DNA from: an uncultured Oscillibacter sp.
GTDB taxonomy: Bacteria > Bacillota > Clostridia > Oscillospirales > Oscillospiraceae
Length of the DNA: 22,507 nucleotides
Assembly (NCBI GenBank): GCA_934574045.1
Contig: CAKTMK010000037.1
Location: forward strand, 1 to 22,507
Direction of reading: 5' to 3'
Shown: positions 1 to 8,061 of the stretch, one piece after another
Layout: each line of letters starts with the position of its first letter
Numbering within the stretch: the stretch's first letter is position 1
Made by a program: the position numbers and the translations under genes
Notes under the pieces: generated by a model
Told to the model about the DNA's origin: nothing
Databases searched by the model: none
The model's input: only the letters and a program-made list of their open reading frames with translations

Positions 1-29
1 ACGGAAATCAAGCGCGAAGCAAATAAAAG

Positions 30-63
30 AACAGCGGAGGACGGATTCCCGTCCTCCGTTGTT
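30..63. terminator. Bidirectional intrinsic terminator
   Basis: Fifteen-base arms at 30-44 and 49-63 pair fully, with one G-U wobble, around a 4-base loop. On the plus strand the stem runs into a T-rich stretch (about 62-71). On the minus strand it is followed by TTCTTTTATTTG (complement of about 18-31). It can therefore stop the minus-strand operon and any plus-strand gene entering from the left edge. It lies about 510 bases beyond the SLH stop codon. Confidence 0.75.
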
Positions 64-247
64 TCTGTTTTCGGGCGCGCCCAGCGCAGGGCGGCGGTGG
101 TCCATCCTCCCCGCCGGTCGGAAACGACCCGCGGAACGCAACCCGAGCCGCGCACAAAGCGCCCGGTCTGTCAGCGGCGGCAGGCCGCTGGCGCAGTCAG
201 GACCGCCGAACCGGACGAAAACAACCAAACGCTCCCGCTGACGTACA

Positions 248-279
248 GCGCCCCCTCCGCCGCGGGGCGGAGGGGGCGC
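248..279. repeat. Perfect GC-only hairpin, 14-bp stem and 4-base loop
   Basis: Arms at 248-261 (GCGCCCCCTCCGCC) and 266-279 (GGCGGAGGGGGCGC) are exact reverse complements around the loop GCGG. No T tract follows on either strand, so this is not a standard intrinsic terminator. It could be a transcript-stabilising 3' structure or a dispersed repeat unit. Confidence 0.6.
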
Positions 280-431
280 GAACTGCGTGGAAAAAACGTC
301 CTTGCTCCGCCGGCGGAAGCAAGGCGCACTCGGACCGCCGGGGGAAAAGCGCCGTTGCCCGCATCAGAGCGCGCCAAAGCCCGGCAGAGCGGCAAGTTCC
401 TCCCCTCCCCGTTCGGAAACAAGCAGCGAGA

Positions 432-463
432 GGGACCCGCCGCAGAATTTTGCGGCAGGCCCC
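432..463 (-). terminator. Probable hairpin terminator after the SLH gene
   Basis: Thirteen-base arms at 432-444 and 451-463 pair throughout, with two G-U wobbles, around a 6-base loop. On the minus strand this is the first strong long stem after the SLH stop, about 110 bases downstream. The T-run that follows on the minus strand is poor (TCTCGCTGCTTGTTTCC). On the plus strand the stem is followed directly by TTTTAG. It may be a weak terminator or an exonuclease barrier, with the hairpin at 30-63 as the true stop. Confidence 0.5.
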
Positions 464-572
464 TTTTAGCTGTCCGGTCAACAGTTTACGCCGTCAGCAC
501 GCCGATCGCGGCACGGCCCGTCCTGACGGGAAGTCATACACCTTGGAGCGGCGGCTGTTGACAGACCGTATC

Positions 573-3500
573 TTATTTCTTGTGGCTCTCCATAAATACG
601 GACAGCCGGTGCGCCAGCACTGCCATCTGGGCGCGGGTCGTAGCGCCCGCCACATTCATCGTGTAGTTGCCGATGCCCTTGAAAATGCCGAATTGATAGA
701 GTATCTGGAACGCGTCGTTCTCCTCCTGCGTCATCATGGCCGCATCTGTAAAGGCCACCGGCTCGCCGGTCAGTGTGCAGTCGATCCCCTTGCTCCGAAG
801 ATACTTCACCAGCATCACCGCCAGCTTGGCACGGGTGATGGGAGACGAGGCGGGGAAGCCGTCCTCCGGCAGCAGGCCAGTCTGCCCGGCCCAGACGGCG
901 GCGTTTGTGTACCACTGGCCCAAAGCGACTCCGGGATAGGAGGCTCCGGCATACCGGCTCAGGTCCACCCCGTCCATCCGGGCCAGCACTGTCACCACGG
1001 TGGAGGGAGAGATCAGGCCGGAGGGCGCGTAGCGGTCGCCGGACACGCCGATCATCAGCTTATTCTGATAGGCCCAGTCCACATCCGCGTAATACCACGC
1101 CTGAGCGGTGATATCCTGAAAGACATCCGCCGCGGTGGGCGCGGACGGAGTAACCGGAGTGGTGGGCTTCACAGCGGGCTTGGAGGAATCGGAATCATCC
1201 GAGTCGGAGCCGCCGCCGGAGCTGCCGGAGCCGGGAATGGTGTAGTTCTGGGCAGCCGTTTTGACCGTGTTGGAGTCGTCCTTATCCGTTCGGAACTCGG
1301 CGGCGATGGTGTGGGTGCCGGAGCCGCTGTTTCGGAAGGTCTGGGCCTGAATGGTGATCTTGGTGCTGCCCTCCTCGGCGGTGTAGTCCCGGCCAAGCGT
1401 CAGCTCCTGTCCATCCAGATAGAACTTGTAGAAGTAACCAAACGCACCGTTGGAGCGGAACACCTGATCGGTGTAGCTGGTCATGGTATCGGGCAGGCGG
1501 TCCAGCACCTCGTAGCCGGGATCGGTGGACGCGTCAACATTGGCGTTGGTGTTGTCCTTGATGACGATGGTAAAGGTCTTGCTGTCGCTGAGGCTCTTGT
1601 CGCCGTTATAAACGGCGGAAACGGTGAAGGTATAGGTACCCGCTCTGGTGGGCATACCGTACAGCTTGCCGTTCGGATACAGCTTCACGCCCGTCGGCAG
1701 CGCGCCGCTGGTGACGGAGAAAGTGATCGCGTCGGAAGCGCCCATGCTGTTGGTCATGATGACGCTGTTGTAGGGCACGTACTTTACGCCGCCGGCCAGC
1801 GTATCGGTGGTGATCTTCGGTGAGCCGGAGGTACCGGTCAGTTTGATCTCCACCTTCTCGGCCTTCCCCTCGCCGTTGTCATAGCCAATGACCAGCGTGC
1901 CGGAGATCGCGCCGATGCTGTTCTCCACGGGTACCAGACGCACCTTGGCCACATTGGCCAAGTATTCGTCGGGAACCGTGGAACCGTCGGGAGCCGTATC
2001 GCGCACGCTGTCAAAGGCGCTCAGCGTCCTGTTGGCGTCGGCCGCGTCCTCCCGGATGGTCCAGTACTCGTCCAGAGCCACGTTCTCCGCGTCCTTCAGC
2101 TGGACGTACACATTTTTCATGTCCTGATCGCCGATGTTGGCGAAGAACACGTCGTGATGATAGTTGTAGTCCTCGGTAAGATATACCTCGCGGACCGGCA
2201 GGCCGGTCTCCTTGTCCAGACGGTCAGGGTCGTTGGCGGCGTTGACGAACAGCTTGGGGCCGCCGGTCTGCTGGGTCAGGAAGGTCACCCAGTAGTTTTT
2301 CAGGTGGCCCGCGCTCTCCGCCGCGGCGGAGTACTGGATGGTCTCGCCGTCCCGGAACGCAATGGCTGTCTCACCGCTCTTCTGCTCGACGCCGCTGGCG
2401 TGATCCAGACCGGCATACACGGTGACATGATCTCCGGTGTAGAAGGTGGGTACGATCTCCTTGGCGTCCACCGGCGTGCCGTCTTTGTTCAGCAGGAACA
2501 CCGTCTGATAGCCGTTGTAGTAATAGCCGTCGTGTGCATAGGGCATGACATAGCAGCTCAGATCCTCCGCGCCGTTCTCTGTCACGGCATCGGCGCTCCG
2601 CATCCGGAAATAGGTGTCCACGGAATCCGGCTGGGGAGCGCTTGGCAGCTCTATCTCCGCTGCCGACGCCGTTTTCACGGCGATCACCTTCATCCGGTGT
2701 ATCTCATCATAGATGTCCAGCACGGAGAAGATCACGCCCCTGCTGTAATCCGCCTCATAGCTGCCATTCTCGGAATTGCTGAACAGCTTCTCCTTGATAT
2801 CCGGCTGAGCGCAGATCGCTTCCGCCGTTTTGAAATCACCCAGGGCAGCATGCTTCACATTTGCAGTTCCATAAGTCCATCTAGAATTTCCATCGGCATC
2901 GTTATACGTTTGCATCCGCAAATAGTAGTTATTATTGACGGCATACCCGCTCTTCAGAGTCAGGGAATAGATACACATTCCAGACGCTTTGTCCCACGAG
3001 CGGTCTAAGTCGCTAAGAACACTCGTAACACTTGTCTGGCTGCTATCACCGGCTATCGCATAGAGATCAGGAAAGTTTATGGTGATCTCAGGAACAGACA
3101 GGATCAGGATCATGGGCTTGACAAACGCGGTCTGGCCATTCCGCTTCAGCACCACCGTGACCGCGGGCCTACTCTCATTAGAGCTGTAATCGGCCTTATA
3201 GCCGGGATCGGCGTCCCAGATCTCAGAGGTGATCTCCTCGGCCCCGGCGGCAATGGCCGCTTCCTCCGTGTCGTAATAGCCCCGATACACCGCGGCCGTC
3301 AGCCCGGTCCGGTCGAACCGGTCATCAAGGGACAGGCTCAGGCAGGCCTCCTGTCCGGGCTGCCATTGCGCCTTATCAACTGTGACAAAGAAAGCATCCA
3401 TAGTCTGTCCGGTGCTTGAATGGCTATATCCGTATGACAGATTACGCACATCGACAGCCGTTTGGCCGTCCGCCGTGCGGACCTTGAACGTAAACGGCTG

Positions 3501-4304
3501 GCGGGCAGGCGTAAGCTGCACATACAGATGATAGCGGATGCTGTTCAGGTCCAGCTGCTGGCCGGAGCCTGCGATCAGTTCCACTCTTGTGGAGCCATCG
3601 TAGTCATTTTGGGGAGAAAGGTCCATCGTTCCGTCCCGCTCCGTCTTGGTAAAATCATCGCTCCCGGAGCCGCGGGACCAGATCACCACATCATCAGGCT
3701 GTATCGCCGGGGGCGTGTCACTGTAATTTCTCATGCCGCTGAGGACCGCGGAGACCTTCACCGCCTTCAGCTCGTCCGGCAGAAGGCCGGTCATGTCCAG
3801 CGTCATGCTGTATTCCTTCAGGGGCATCAGGCTCACCAGGGCCATGCTGGGTCCCTCGTTGGTAAATTCCTTCTCCTCCGGATAAGCCGTCACGGTGCGG
3901 CCGGCGATCTCAAAGCTGAGGCTGGTGAGCGCGTTGGGGTCGGAGACGGCGCTCTCCACGGAAAACACATGGCCGCCCACCTCAACGGTGTCCTCCGCGT
4001 CCATGAACCAGTGGGTATCGGTCTCCCCGCCGCAGGTGAACTGCACCTCGTAGGGGAAGAACGCGTCCGGCTCCAGCGTCAGGGTGTAGCTCCCGTCCTC
4101 GCTGAAAAGGTCGTAGGGGGTCTCCGCCGCCGCCGCCCGTTCCGCGTCGGAGCCTACCGTGACTTCCAGATCGCCCAGATTATAGGCCACCTCGTCACAG
4201 GGCTGCTCCTCCTCCCGTTCCTCTGCCAGCGCCGTCACCGGCAGAGCCGAGATCAGCAGCAGCGCGCTCAGCGCCGCCGCCGATCCTCGTTTCCAACTTT
4301 TCAT
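573..4304 (-). CDS. Exported S-layer-homology protein with putative Ig-like domain
   Basis: Cell-surface protein of 1243 residues. It begins with a signal peptide (MKSWKRG, hydrophobic core, cleavage near ALA-EE). A long beta-rich region of unrecognised fold follows. Around residues 830-910 there is a He_PIG/putative-Ig-like segment (ALPTGVKLYPNGKLYGMPTR). A Ser/Gly/Asp then Pro/Thr-rich linker spans about 1023-1057, and roughly 1058-1243 resembles three SLH repeats, starting VFQDITAQAWYYADVDWAY. SLH repeats bind secondary cell-wall polymer, so the protein should be non-covalently wall-attached with its N-terminal part displayed. The ATG at 4304 was chosen because AGGAGG precedes it and the signal peptide starts there; the longer frame to 4445 lies inside the kinase gene. 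Start and kinase stop overlap as ATGA, implying translational coupling. About 2881-3120 is lower in GC than the rest. The ligand or partner of the large ectodomain is unknown. Confidence 0.9.
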   Translation of the reverse strand: MKSWKRGSAAALSALLLISALPVTALAEEREEEQPCDEVAYNLGDLEVTVGSDAERAAAAETPYDLFSEDGSYTLTLEPDAFFPYEVQFTCGGETDTHWFMDAEDTVEVGGHVFSVESAVSDPNALTSLSFEIAGRTVTAYPEEKEFTNEGPSMALVSLMPLKEYSMTLDMTGLLPDELKAVKVSAVLSGMRNYSDTPPAIQPDDVVIWSRGSGSDDFTKTERDGTMDLSPQNDYDGSTRVELIAGSGQQLDLNSIRYHLYVQLTPARQPFTFKVRTADGQTAVDVRNLSYGYSHSSTGQTMDAFFVTVDKAQWQPGQEACLSLSLDDRFDRTGLTAAVYRGYYDTEEAAIAAGAEEITSEIWDADPGYKADYSSNESRPAVTVVLKRNGQTAFVKPMILILSVPEITINFPDLYAIAGDSSQTSVTSVLSDLDRSWDKASGMCIYSLTLKSGYAVNNNYYLRMQTYNDADGNSRWTYGTANVKHAALGDFKTAEAICAQPDIKEKLFSNSENGSYEADYSRGVIFSVLDIYDEIHRMKVIAVKTASAAEIELPSAPQPDSVDTYFRMRSADAVTENGAEDLSCYVMPYAHDGYYYNGYQTVFLLNKDGTPVDAKEIVPTFYTGDHVTVYAGLDHASGVEQKSGETAIAFRDGETIQYSAAAESAGHLKNYWVTFLTQQTGGPKLFVNAANDPDRLDKETGLPVREVYLTEDYNYHHDVFFANIGDQDMKNVYVQLKDAENVALDEYWTIREDAADANRTLSAFDSVRDTAPDGSTVPDEYLANVAKVRLVPVENSIGAISGTLVIGYDNGEGKAEKVEIKLTGTSGSPKITTDTLAGGVKYVPYNSVIMTNSMGASDAITFSVTSGALPTGVKLYPNGKLYGMPTRAGTYTFTVSAVYNGDKSLSDSKTFTIVIKDNTNANVDASTDPGYEVLDRLPDTMTSYTDQVFRSNGAFGYFYKFYLDGQELTLGRDYTAEEGSTKITIQAQTFRNSGSGTHTIAAEFRTDKDDSNTVKTAAQNYTIPGSGSSGGGSDSDDSDSSKPAVKPTTPVTPSAPTAADVFQDITAQAWYYADVDWAYQNKLMIGVSGDRYAPSGLISPSTVVTVLARMDGVDLSRYAGASYPGVALGQWYTNAAVWAGQTGLLPEDGFPASSPITRAKLAVMLVKYLRSKGIDCTLTGEPVAFTDAAMMTQEENDAFQILYQFGIFKGIGNYTMNVAGATTRAQMAVLAHRLSVFMESHKK

Positions 4305-7171
4305 GCTGTTTCCTCCTTCGTCAAAGTGGTTTTCAGGGCTGCCCTCCCAAGATCCGTCAGCTCCTGTATGGAATAAATGCGGCTGCACCGCAGATCTCCC
4401 CGCATATCGTCGAACACCAGTGTGCCGTCCGCCAGAACATCGCACAGTCCCGGCAGGTCCGCCAGCGTTTCGCAGTCTTCGTCCAGCAACAGGCCGTAGC
4501 GCCGCCCCTGAGACGTGATGTATTGCGTGACCAGACCGTTTCCGACCTGCGTTGCGTATGTCATATAATCGTTTTCCTCCAGCTGCCGGATCAGCTTTCC
4601 AGACGCCCGGTCATAGGCCGCCGGCGTGCCGTGAAGGGGCGCGGTGATCCGGAAGCGGTCCGTCAGGTATTCCTCGTCCAGCGAACCGTCGTGCGCCTTC
4701 CCGGCGGTCTGGCGCAGCAGGCTGCCATCCTCGGCGGAGTAGGCCCGGACGGTCCCGTCGTTGTAAAATACCTCCAGATAGCTGCCGCTCCCATCCCGGC
4801 GGTACTGCTGGTCATAGACCTGCTCCGCGTCCGGGATATCCACATCCGCCAGCAGCTTCCCCGCCATATCGTACAGCCGGAAGCCGTCGTACCGGAACAG
4901 CATGGCGGTGGAGCCGTCGGCGCTGATACGGGCCTCGTCATGGGGGTACGCATCGTCATAGGTACACATCTGTGCCGCCGAGCGGTCCTCCAGCCGCAGG
5001 ATGCGCAGGGCCGGAACGTCCCTGCTGGCGGCGATGGCGAACCGTCCCGCCATCCCGACCAGCCCGCAGGCGGTATCCTCGTGCTTCTCCAGCAGTCGGG
5101 CGCCGCTGTCGAAGAAAGAGAGCGCTCCGTCCGCCGCGGCGGTAAGGGTATACGCTTCGGAGCGGGCAAAGGCGGCGATATCCGCGTCCGTATAGGCCAG
5201 CTCCGTCTGCTCCCCCGTCACCGGGTCGATGCGCACCAGAATGTTGTCTGTGCAAACGTAAATGCCGCTTTCGTCCGCCTGCACATGGAAGGGCCGTTCC
5301 GCGGCGAAGCCGCCGGTCTGCTCCCGGGTATCCAGGTCGATGACCGCGAACACGGACTCCGTCTGACTGGAGGCGGAAAAGGCGAAATACCGGCCGAAAA
5401 AGCCGCCCTCAAAGTGGGTATAGTCCGAGCTGTCGAACAGCTCCAGATCGTTCTCGCTGTCCCGCAGGTCAAACAGTCTCAGGCCGCCGCCGGAAAAGCT
5501 GACCGCCAGCCAGCGGCCATGGCCGTCCAGCGTGAAGAGGTCATCCTCCGGGTCGGCAAACACATCGTTGGGCAGTACGCTTTGGCGCCGGTCGTGAAAC
5601 GCCACTGCCCGCAGGGCCTCTCCGGTGGCGGCGTCATAAACGGCGGCCACATTCTCGTCCCTGTACACGGCGGCCGCACGGCTCCCATCCGCCGAAAGGG
5701 AGATGGCGGTGGCGGCCTTTCCCGCCCACAGCTCCTCGCCCGACGCGAGGTCGCGGCACCGCAGAGCGCCCTTGCCGGCATAGAGCAGCGTGTTTTCCCC
5801 GGTGAACACCACATCCGCCAGAGCAGACTTCTCCGCTGGAAGCTCCGCCAAAGTCTCGCCGCTGTCGGTGTCCAGCACCGTGACAAGGCCGCTGGTCAGC
5901 ACCGCCGCCCGGCTCCCCTCCGGCGACAGGACAGCCTTGATCGGCGCGGCGGGCAGCGCCGGAGCGGCGTGGACCTTGAACCCGTCGCTCAGGTCGTAGA
6001 CCCCCAGTGCGTTGGCCAGCGCCCGCTGGGCCTGCGGCGTATCGGGCGGATCAAACAGGCCCCGGTCCGCGGGCAGAGCCTCCAGCGCATAGGCCGCCGC
6101 CCGGGGCGCGTCGCCCCTTTCCAGCGCGTCGGCGGAGTATTCCGCCAGAGCCAGCGCGTTCTGGGTCCGCTCCATCTGCTTCAGGCCCGTGAAAGCGGCG
6201 AAACCGCCCGCCAGAAATACCGCCGCCAGCACCGCCGCCGTCGCCGCGCAGCGGCGCTTGTGACGCCGCATCCGCGGGTCGTTGTCGTGAAGGTGCTCAA
6301 AGGCGCTGAGCATCTCCGCGGCGGTCTGCCACCGCCGGTCGGGATCCGGCTCCATAGCCTTGCGGACGATGGCCGCAACGGACTGGCTCACCTCCCGGTC
6401 GGAGATGGGCTGGACCTCTCTGGCGTCCTGAGCGGGCCTGCGGCCCGTGAACAGGTGGTACAGCGTGGCGCCCAGACTGTAAATGTCGGAGCGCACATCC
6501 AGCAGCACGTCCCGGTATCCGGAGCCGCCGGAGACGCTGCCGCGGCTAGGCAGCACCGTCGCCGCCGGGTCGGCGGGCAGCTGCGTCTCATTGACGCCGC
6601 TGACGCTTCTGGTGGCGCCGATGCCGGAATAATCCATTCCATAGTGCTCGGGAGAAGCGTAGCCCTGACTGTAACCCACCCGGACGGCGCCCTCCTCGCC
6701 CAGTGCAAGGGCGATATTGAAGTCGATCAGCCGGATATCGCCCTGCGGCGTCACCATGATATTCGCCGGTTTGATGTCGCTGTGCAGGATGCCGTGAGGC
6801 GGTCTGGAGTGCAGGTATACCAGCGCCTCCAGAAGCTGACAGGCCCACTCCACGACCTGAGCCTGAGGAAACCGCTCTCCCCGCTTCAGGGGCTTGTCCA
6901 GACTCTCACCCTCGATGTAGTCCATGACGGTGTAGACCACGCCGTCCTCCACCACAAAGTCATAGACCTGTGGAATATAGGTGTGGCTCAGGTCCTTCAG
7001 GGCGTCCACTTCCCGGCGCAGCGTCTCCGGCTTTGCGGACAGCGTCCGGCGGTCGGCCTTCAGCACCACCCATTTCCCAAGACGCAGATGCCGCCCCAGA
7101 TAAACGACGCCCCCGCCTCCGGCGCCGATCTGGCGGACGATCTCATACATGCCAGCGATGATTTGAGACAT
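4301..7171 (-). CDS. Transmembrane Ser/Thr protein kinase with C-terminal beta-propeller-like domain
   Basis: Hanks-type kinase of 956 residues. The kinase domain (about 8-295) has a glycine loop (IGAGGGGVVYLG, 15-26), K38, E54, catalytic loop HSDIKPANIM (130-139; D132, K134, N137), metal-binding DFN (150-152) and SPE (173-175). HRD and DFG are changed to HSD and DFN, but all catalytic residues remain, so it is probably active. A Ser/Thr-rich insert lies at about 183-220 with T205 in ATVLPSR. A basic stretch (RRHKRR) precedes one membrane helix (about 308-330). The remaining ~600 residues contain degenerate blade-like repeats such as VLDTDSGETLAEL, VYDAATGEALRAV and IDPVTGEQTEL, typical of WD40/PQQ-like propellers. 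The positive-inside rule puts the propeller outside the cell. It lacks the PASTA repeats of PrkC-type kinases. GGAGAA precedes the start; the stop overlaps the SLH gene. Likely substrates are the neighbouring FHA proteins (inferred). Confidence 0.93.
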   Translation of the reverse strand: MSQIIAGMYEIVRQIGAGGGGVVYLGRHLRLGKWVVLKADRRTLSAKPETLRREVDALKDLSHTYIPQVYDFVVEDGVVYTVMDYIEGESLDKPLKRGERFPQAQVVEWACQLLEALVYLHSRPPHGILHSDIKPANIMVTPQGDIRLIDFNIALALGEEGAVRVGYSQGYASPEHYGMDYSGIGATRSVSGVNETQLPADPAATVLPSRGSVSGGSGYRDVLLDVRSDIYSLGATLYHLFTGRRPAQDAREVQPISDREVSQSVAAIVRKAMEPDPDRRWQTAAEMLSAFEHLHDNDPRMRRHKRRCAATAAVLAAVFLAGGFAAFTGLKQMERTQNALALAEYSADALERGDAPRAAAYALEALPADRGLFDPPDTPQAQRALANALGVYDLSDGFKVHAAPALPAAPIKAVLSPEGSRAAVLTSGLVTVLDTDSGETLAELPAEKSALADVVFTGENTLLYAGKGALRCRDLASGEELWAGKAATAISLSADGSRAAAVYRDENVAAVYDAATGEALRAVAFHDRRQSVLPNDVFADPEDDLFTLDGHGRWLAVSFSGGGLRLFDLRDSENDLELFDSSDYTHFEGGFFGRYFAFSASSQTESVFAVIDLDTREQTGGFAAERPFHVQADESGIYVCTDNILVRIDPVTGEQTELAYTDADIAAFARSEAYTLTAAADGALSFFDSGARLLEKHEDTACGLVGMAGRFAIAASRDVPALRILRLEDRSAAQMCTYDDAYPHDEARISADGSTAMLFRYDGFRLYDMAGKLLADVDIPDAEQVYDQQYRRDGSGSYLEVFYNDGTVRAYSAEDGSLLRQTAGKAHDGSLDEEYLTDRFRITAPLHGTPAAYDRASGKLIRQLEENDYMTYATQVGNGLVTQYITSQGRRYGLLLDEDCETLADLPGLCDVLADGTLVFDDMRGDLRCSRIYSIQELTDLGRAALKTTLTKEETA

Positions 7172-7188
7172 AACTTCTCCTTACCGGC

Positions 7189-7338
7189 TCAGTGACGCCG
7201 TTTCCCGAATTCTTCCTCCAGCCTGGTCCTCAGCCGTTTCCCGGAGAGCCGCAGCGCCGCGGCGGACACGATCCCGCACACCGCAGCGCCGATCATGACC
7301 GCGACGCCGGCATAGAGCAGCAGTTCGCTCCCGCTCAT
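7189..7338 (-). CDS. Small single-pass membrane peptide (49 aa)
   Basis: Short unannotated-type gene between the membrane FHA gene and the kinase. Translation gives MSGSELLLYAGVAVMIG at the N-terminus, a hydrophobic helix of about 20 residues (about 7-28), then a strongly charged tail ending LEEEFGKRRH. GGGAGG lies 8 bases before the ATG. The stop of the upstream FHA gene is separated from this ATG by three bases (TGA GTG ATG), so it should be translationally coupled; GTG at 7341 is an alternative start. The kinase starts 17 bases after its stop. The membrane segment resembles the N-terminal anchor of the upstream FHA protein (both have YAG-x-A-x-M followed by a helix and basic residues). The function is unknown; it may be a small subunit of the kinase/FHA membrane complex. 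Confidence 0.7.
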   Translation of the reverse strand: MSGSELLLYAGVAVMIGAAVCGIVSAAALRLSGKRLRTRLEEEFGKRRH

Positions 7339-7341
7339 CAC

Positions 7342-8022
7342 TCATGCCTCCCAGATGTAGTCCGCGCCGCCGGTGCCGAAGGAGACCGTGCTGCCGTTCT
7401 CCAGCCGGTAGAGGACCTGAGACTGGAGCCTGACGCCGTTTACAAAGGTACCCGCCTTGGAGCCAAGATCCTGAATGATGTATCCCTCTCCGTCACAGCT
7501 GATGGCTGCGTGCCTGCGGCTCACCGCCTTGGTCTCTGCGGGAAATTCAAAGTCAGACTGCGCATGACCCAGCACCACGTCCACCCGTCCGACGGTAAAC
7601 GCCTGTCCCCGCAGGATCACCGGGATCCGGGCCGGAAGGTCCGCCGCGCCGATGCAGCGCAGAGATGCGCCGCAGGCCGGAGACTCGTCCATCAGGACTG
7701 TACCGGCGGGATCTCCGGACGCCTGATCCATCAGCACCGTGCCGTAGGCCGCGCGGCCGGAGACTGCTCCCGCCGGAGCGCCGAGGTCCGCCCGGGGCGC
7801 GGCCTGAGGAGCCGACGCGCCGGGCACCGCGAAGCCCATATCAGCGGGAGCCTTCACTGCCCGCTCTCTTTTCGTCTTTTTCCCCTTTTTCTGCCGAACG
7901 GACTGTTTCATCCCGGACGCATCTCCGGCGTTCTTCCGCTTCTGCATCAGCGCATTCACGATCAGCGCCGCGACCGCCAGCACCATGATCGCGGTGCCGG
8001 CATATCCGACTATTTCCTTCAT
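7342..8022 (-). CDS. Membrane-anchored FHA-domain protein
   Basis: Protein of 226 residues. One N-terminal transmembrane helix (about 7-26) is followed by a highly basic segment (about 28-57), so the rest should be cytoplasmic. A flexible Ala/Pro/Gly linker contains two near-identical GTVLMD motifs (T95 and T108). The C-terminal FHA domain (about 134-226) has the canonical phosphothreonine-binding residues: FTVGR (142-146), SRRH (168-171) and DLGSKAGTFVNG (185-196). FHA domains bind phosphothreonine, so this protein probably reads phosphorylation by the nearby kinase. The paired TVL motifs are plausible phospho-acceptors for intra- or intermolecular binding (inferred). GGAGGAGA lies upstream of the ATG. 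The gene follows the PP2C gene after 39 bases and is followed at once by the 49-aa membrane peptide. Confidence 0.9.
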   Translation of the reverse strand: MKEIVGYAGTAIMVLAVAALIVNALMQKRKNAGDASGMKQSVRQKKGKKTKRERAVKAPADMGFAVPGASAPQAAPRADLGAPAGAVSGRAAYGTVLMDQASGDPAGTVLMDESPACGASLRCIGAADLPARIPVILRGQAFTVGRVDVVLGHAQSDFEFPAETKAVSRRHAAISCDGEGYIIQDLGSKAGTFVNGVRLQSQVLYRLENGSTVSFGTGGADYIWEA

Positions 8023-8061
8023 GACCTGTCTCCTCCCTCGTAATTGCCTGACGGCGGGCCG

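Larger units (their letters stand above)
1..572. other. Non-coding, hairpin-rich region downstream of the SLH gene
   Basis: I see no credible gene here. The open frames present have no ribosome binding site, are low-complexity Arg/Pro/Ala-rich and run through perfect inverted repeats. The stretch holds at least four inverted repeats: a terminator hairpin at 30-63, a perfect 14-bp stem at 248-279, a near-palindrome at 301-323 and a 13-bp stem at 432-463. Close to the SLH stop, 8-bp arms at 477-484 and 555-562 enclose a smaller CCCGTC/GACGGG hairpin at 517-530. The region probably forms the structured 3' end of the long operon transcript. Confidence 0.6.

Noticed and set aside
97..561. 154-codon plus-strand frame left of the SLH gene
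   Set aside because: Low-complexity Arg/Pro/Ala product passing through several hairpins, with no ribosome binding site.
4523..7195. 890-codon plus-strand open frame opposite the kinase
   Set aside because: It is the antisense shadow of a GC-rich gene; the product is Arg/Gly/Gln-rich with no motif, while the minus frame has complete kinase motifs.
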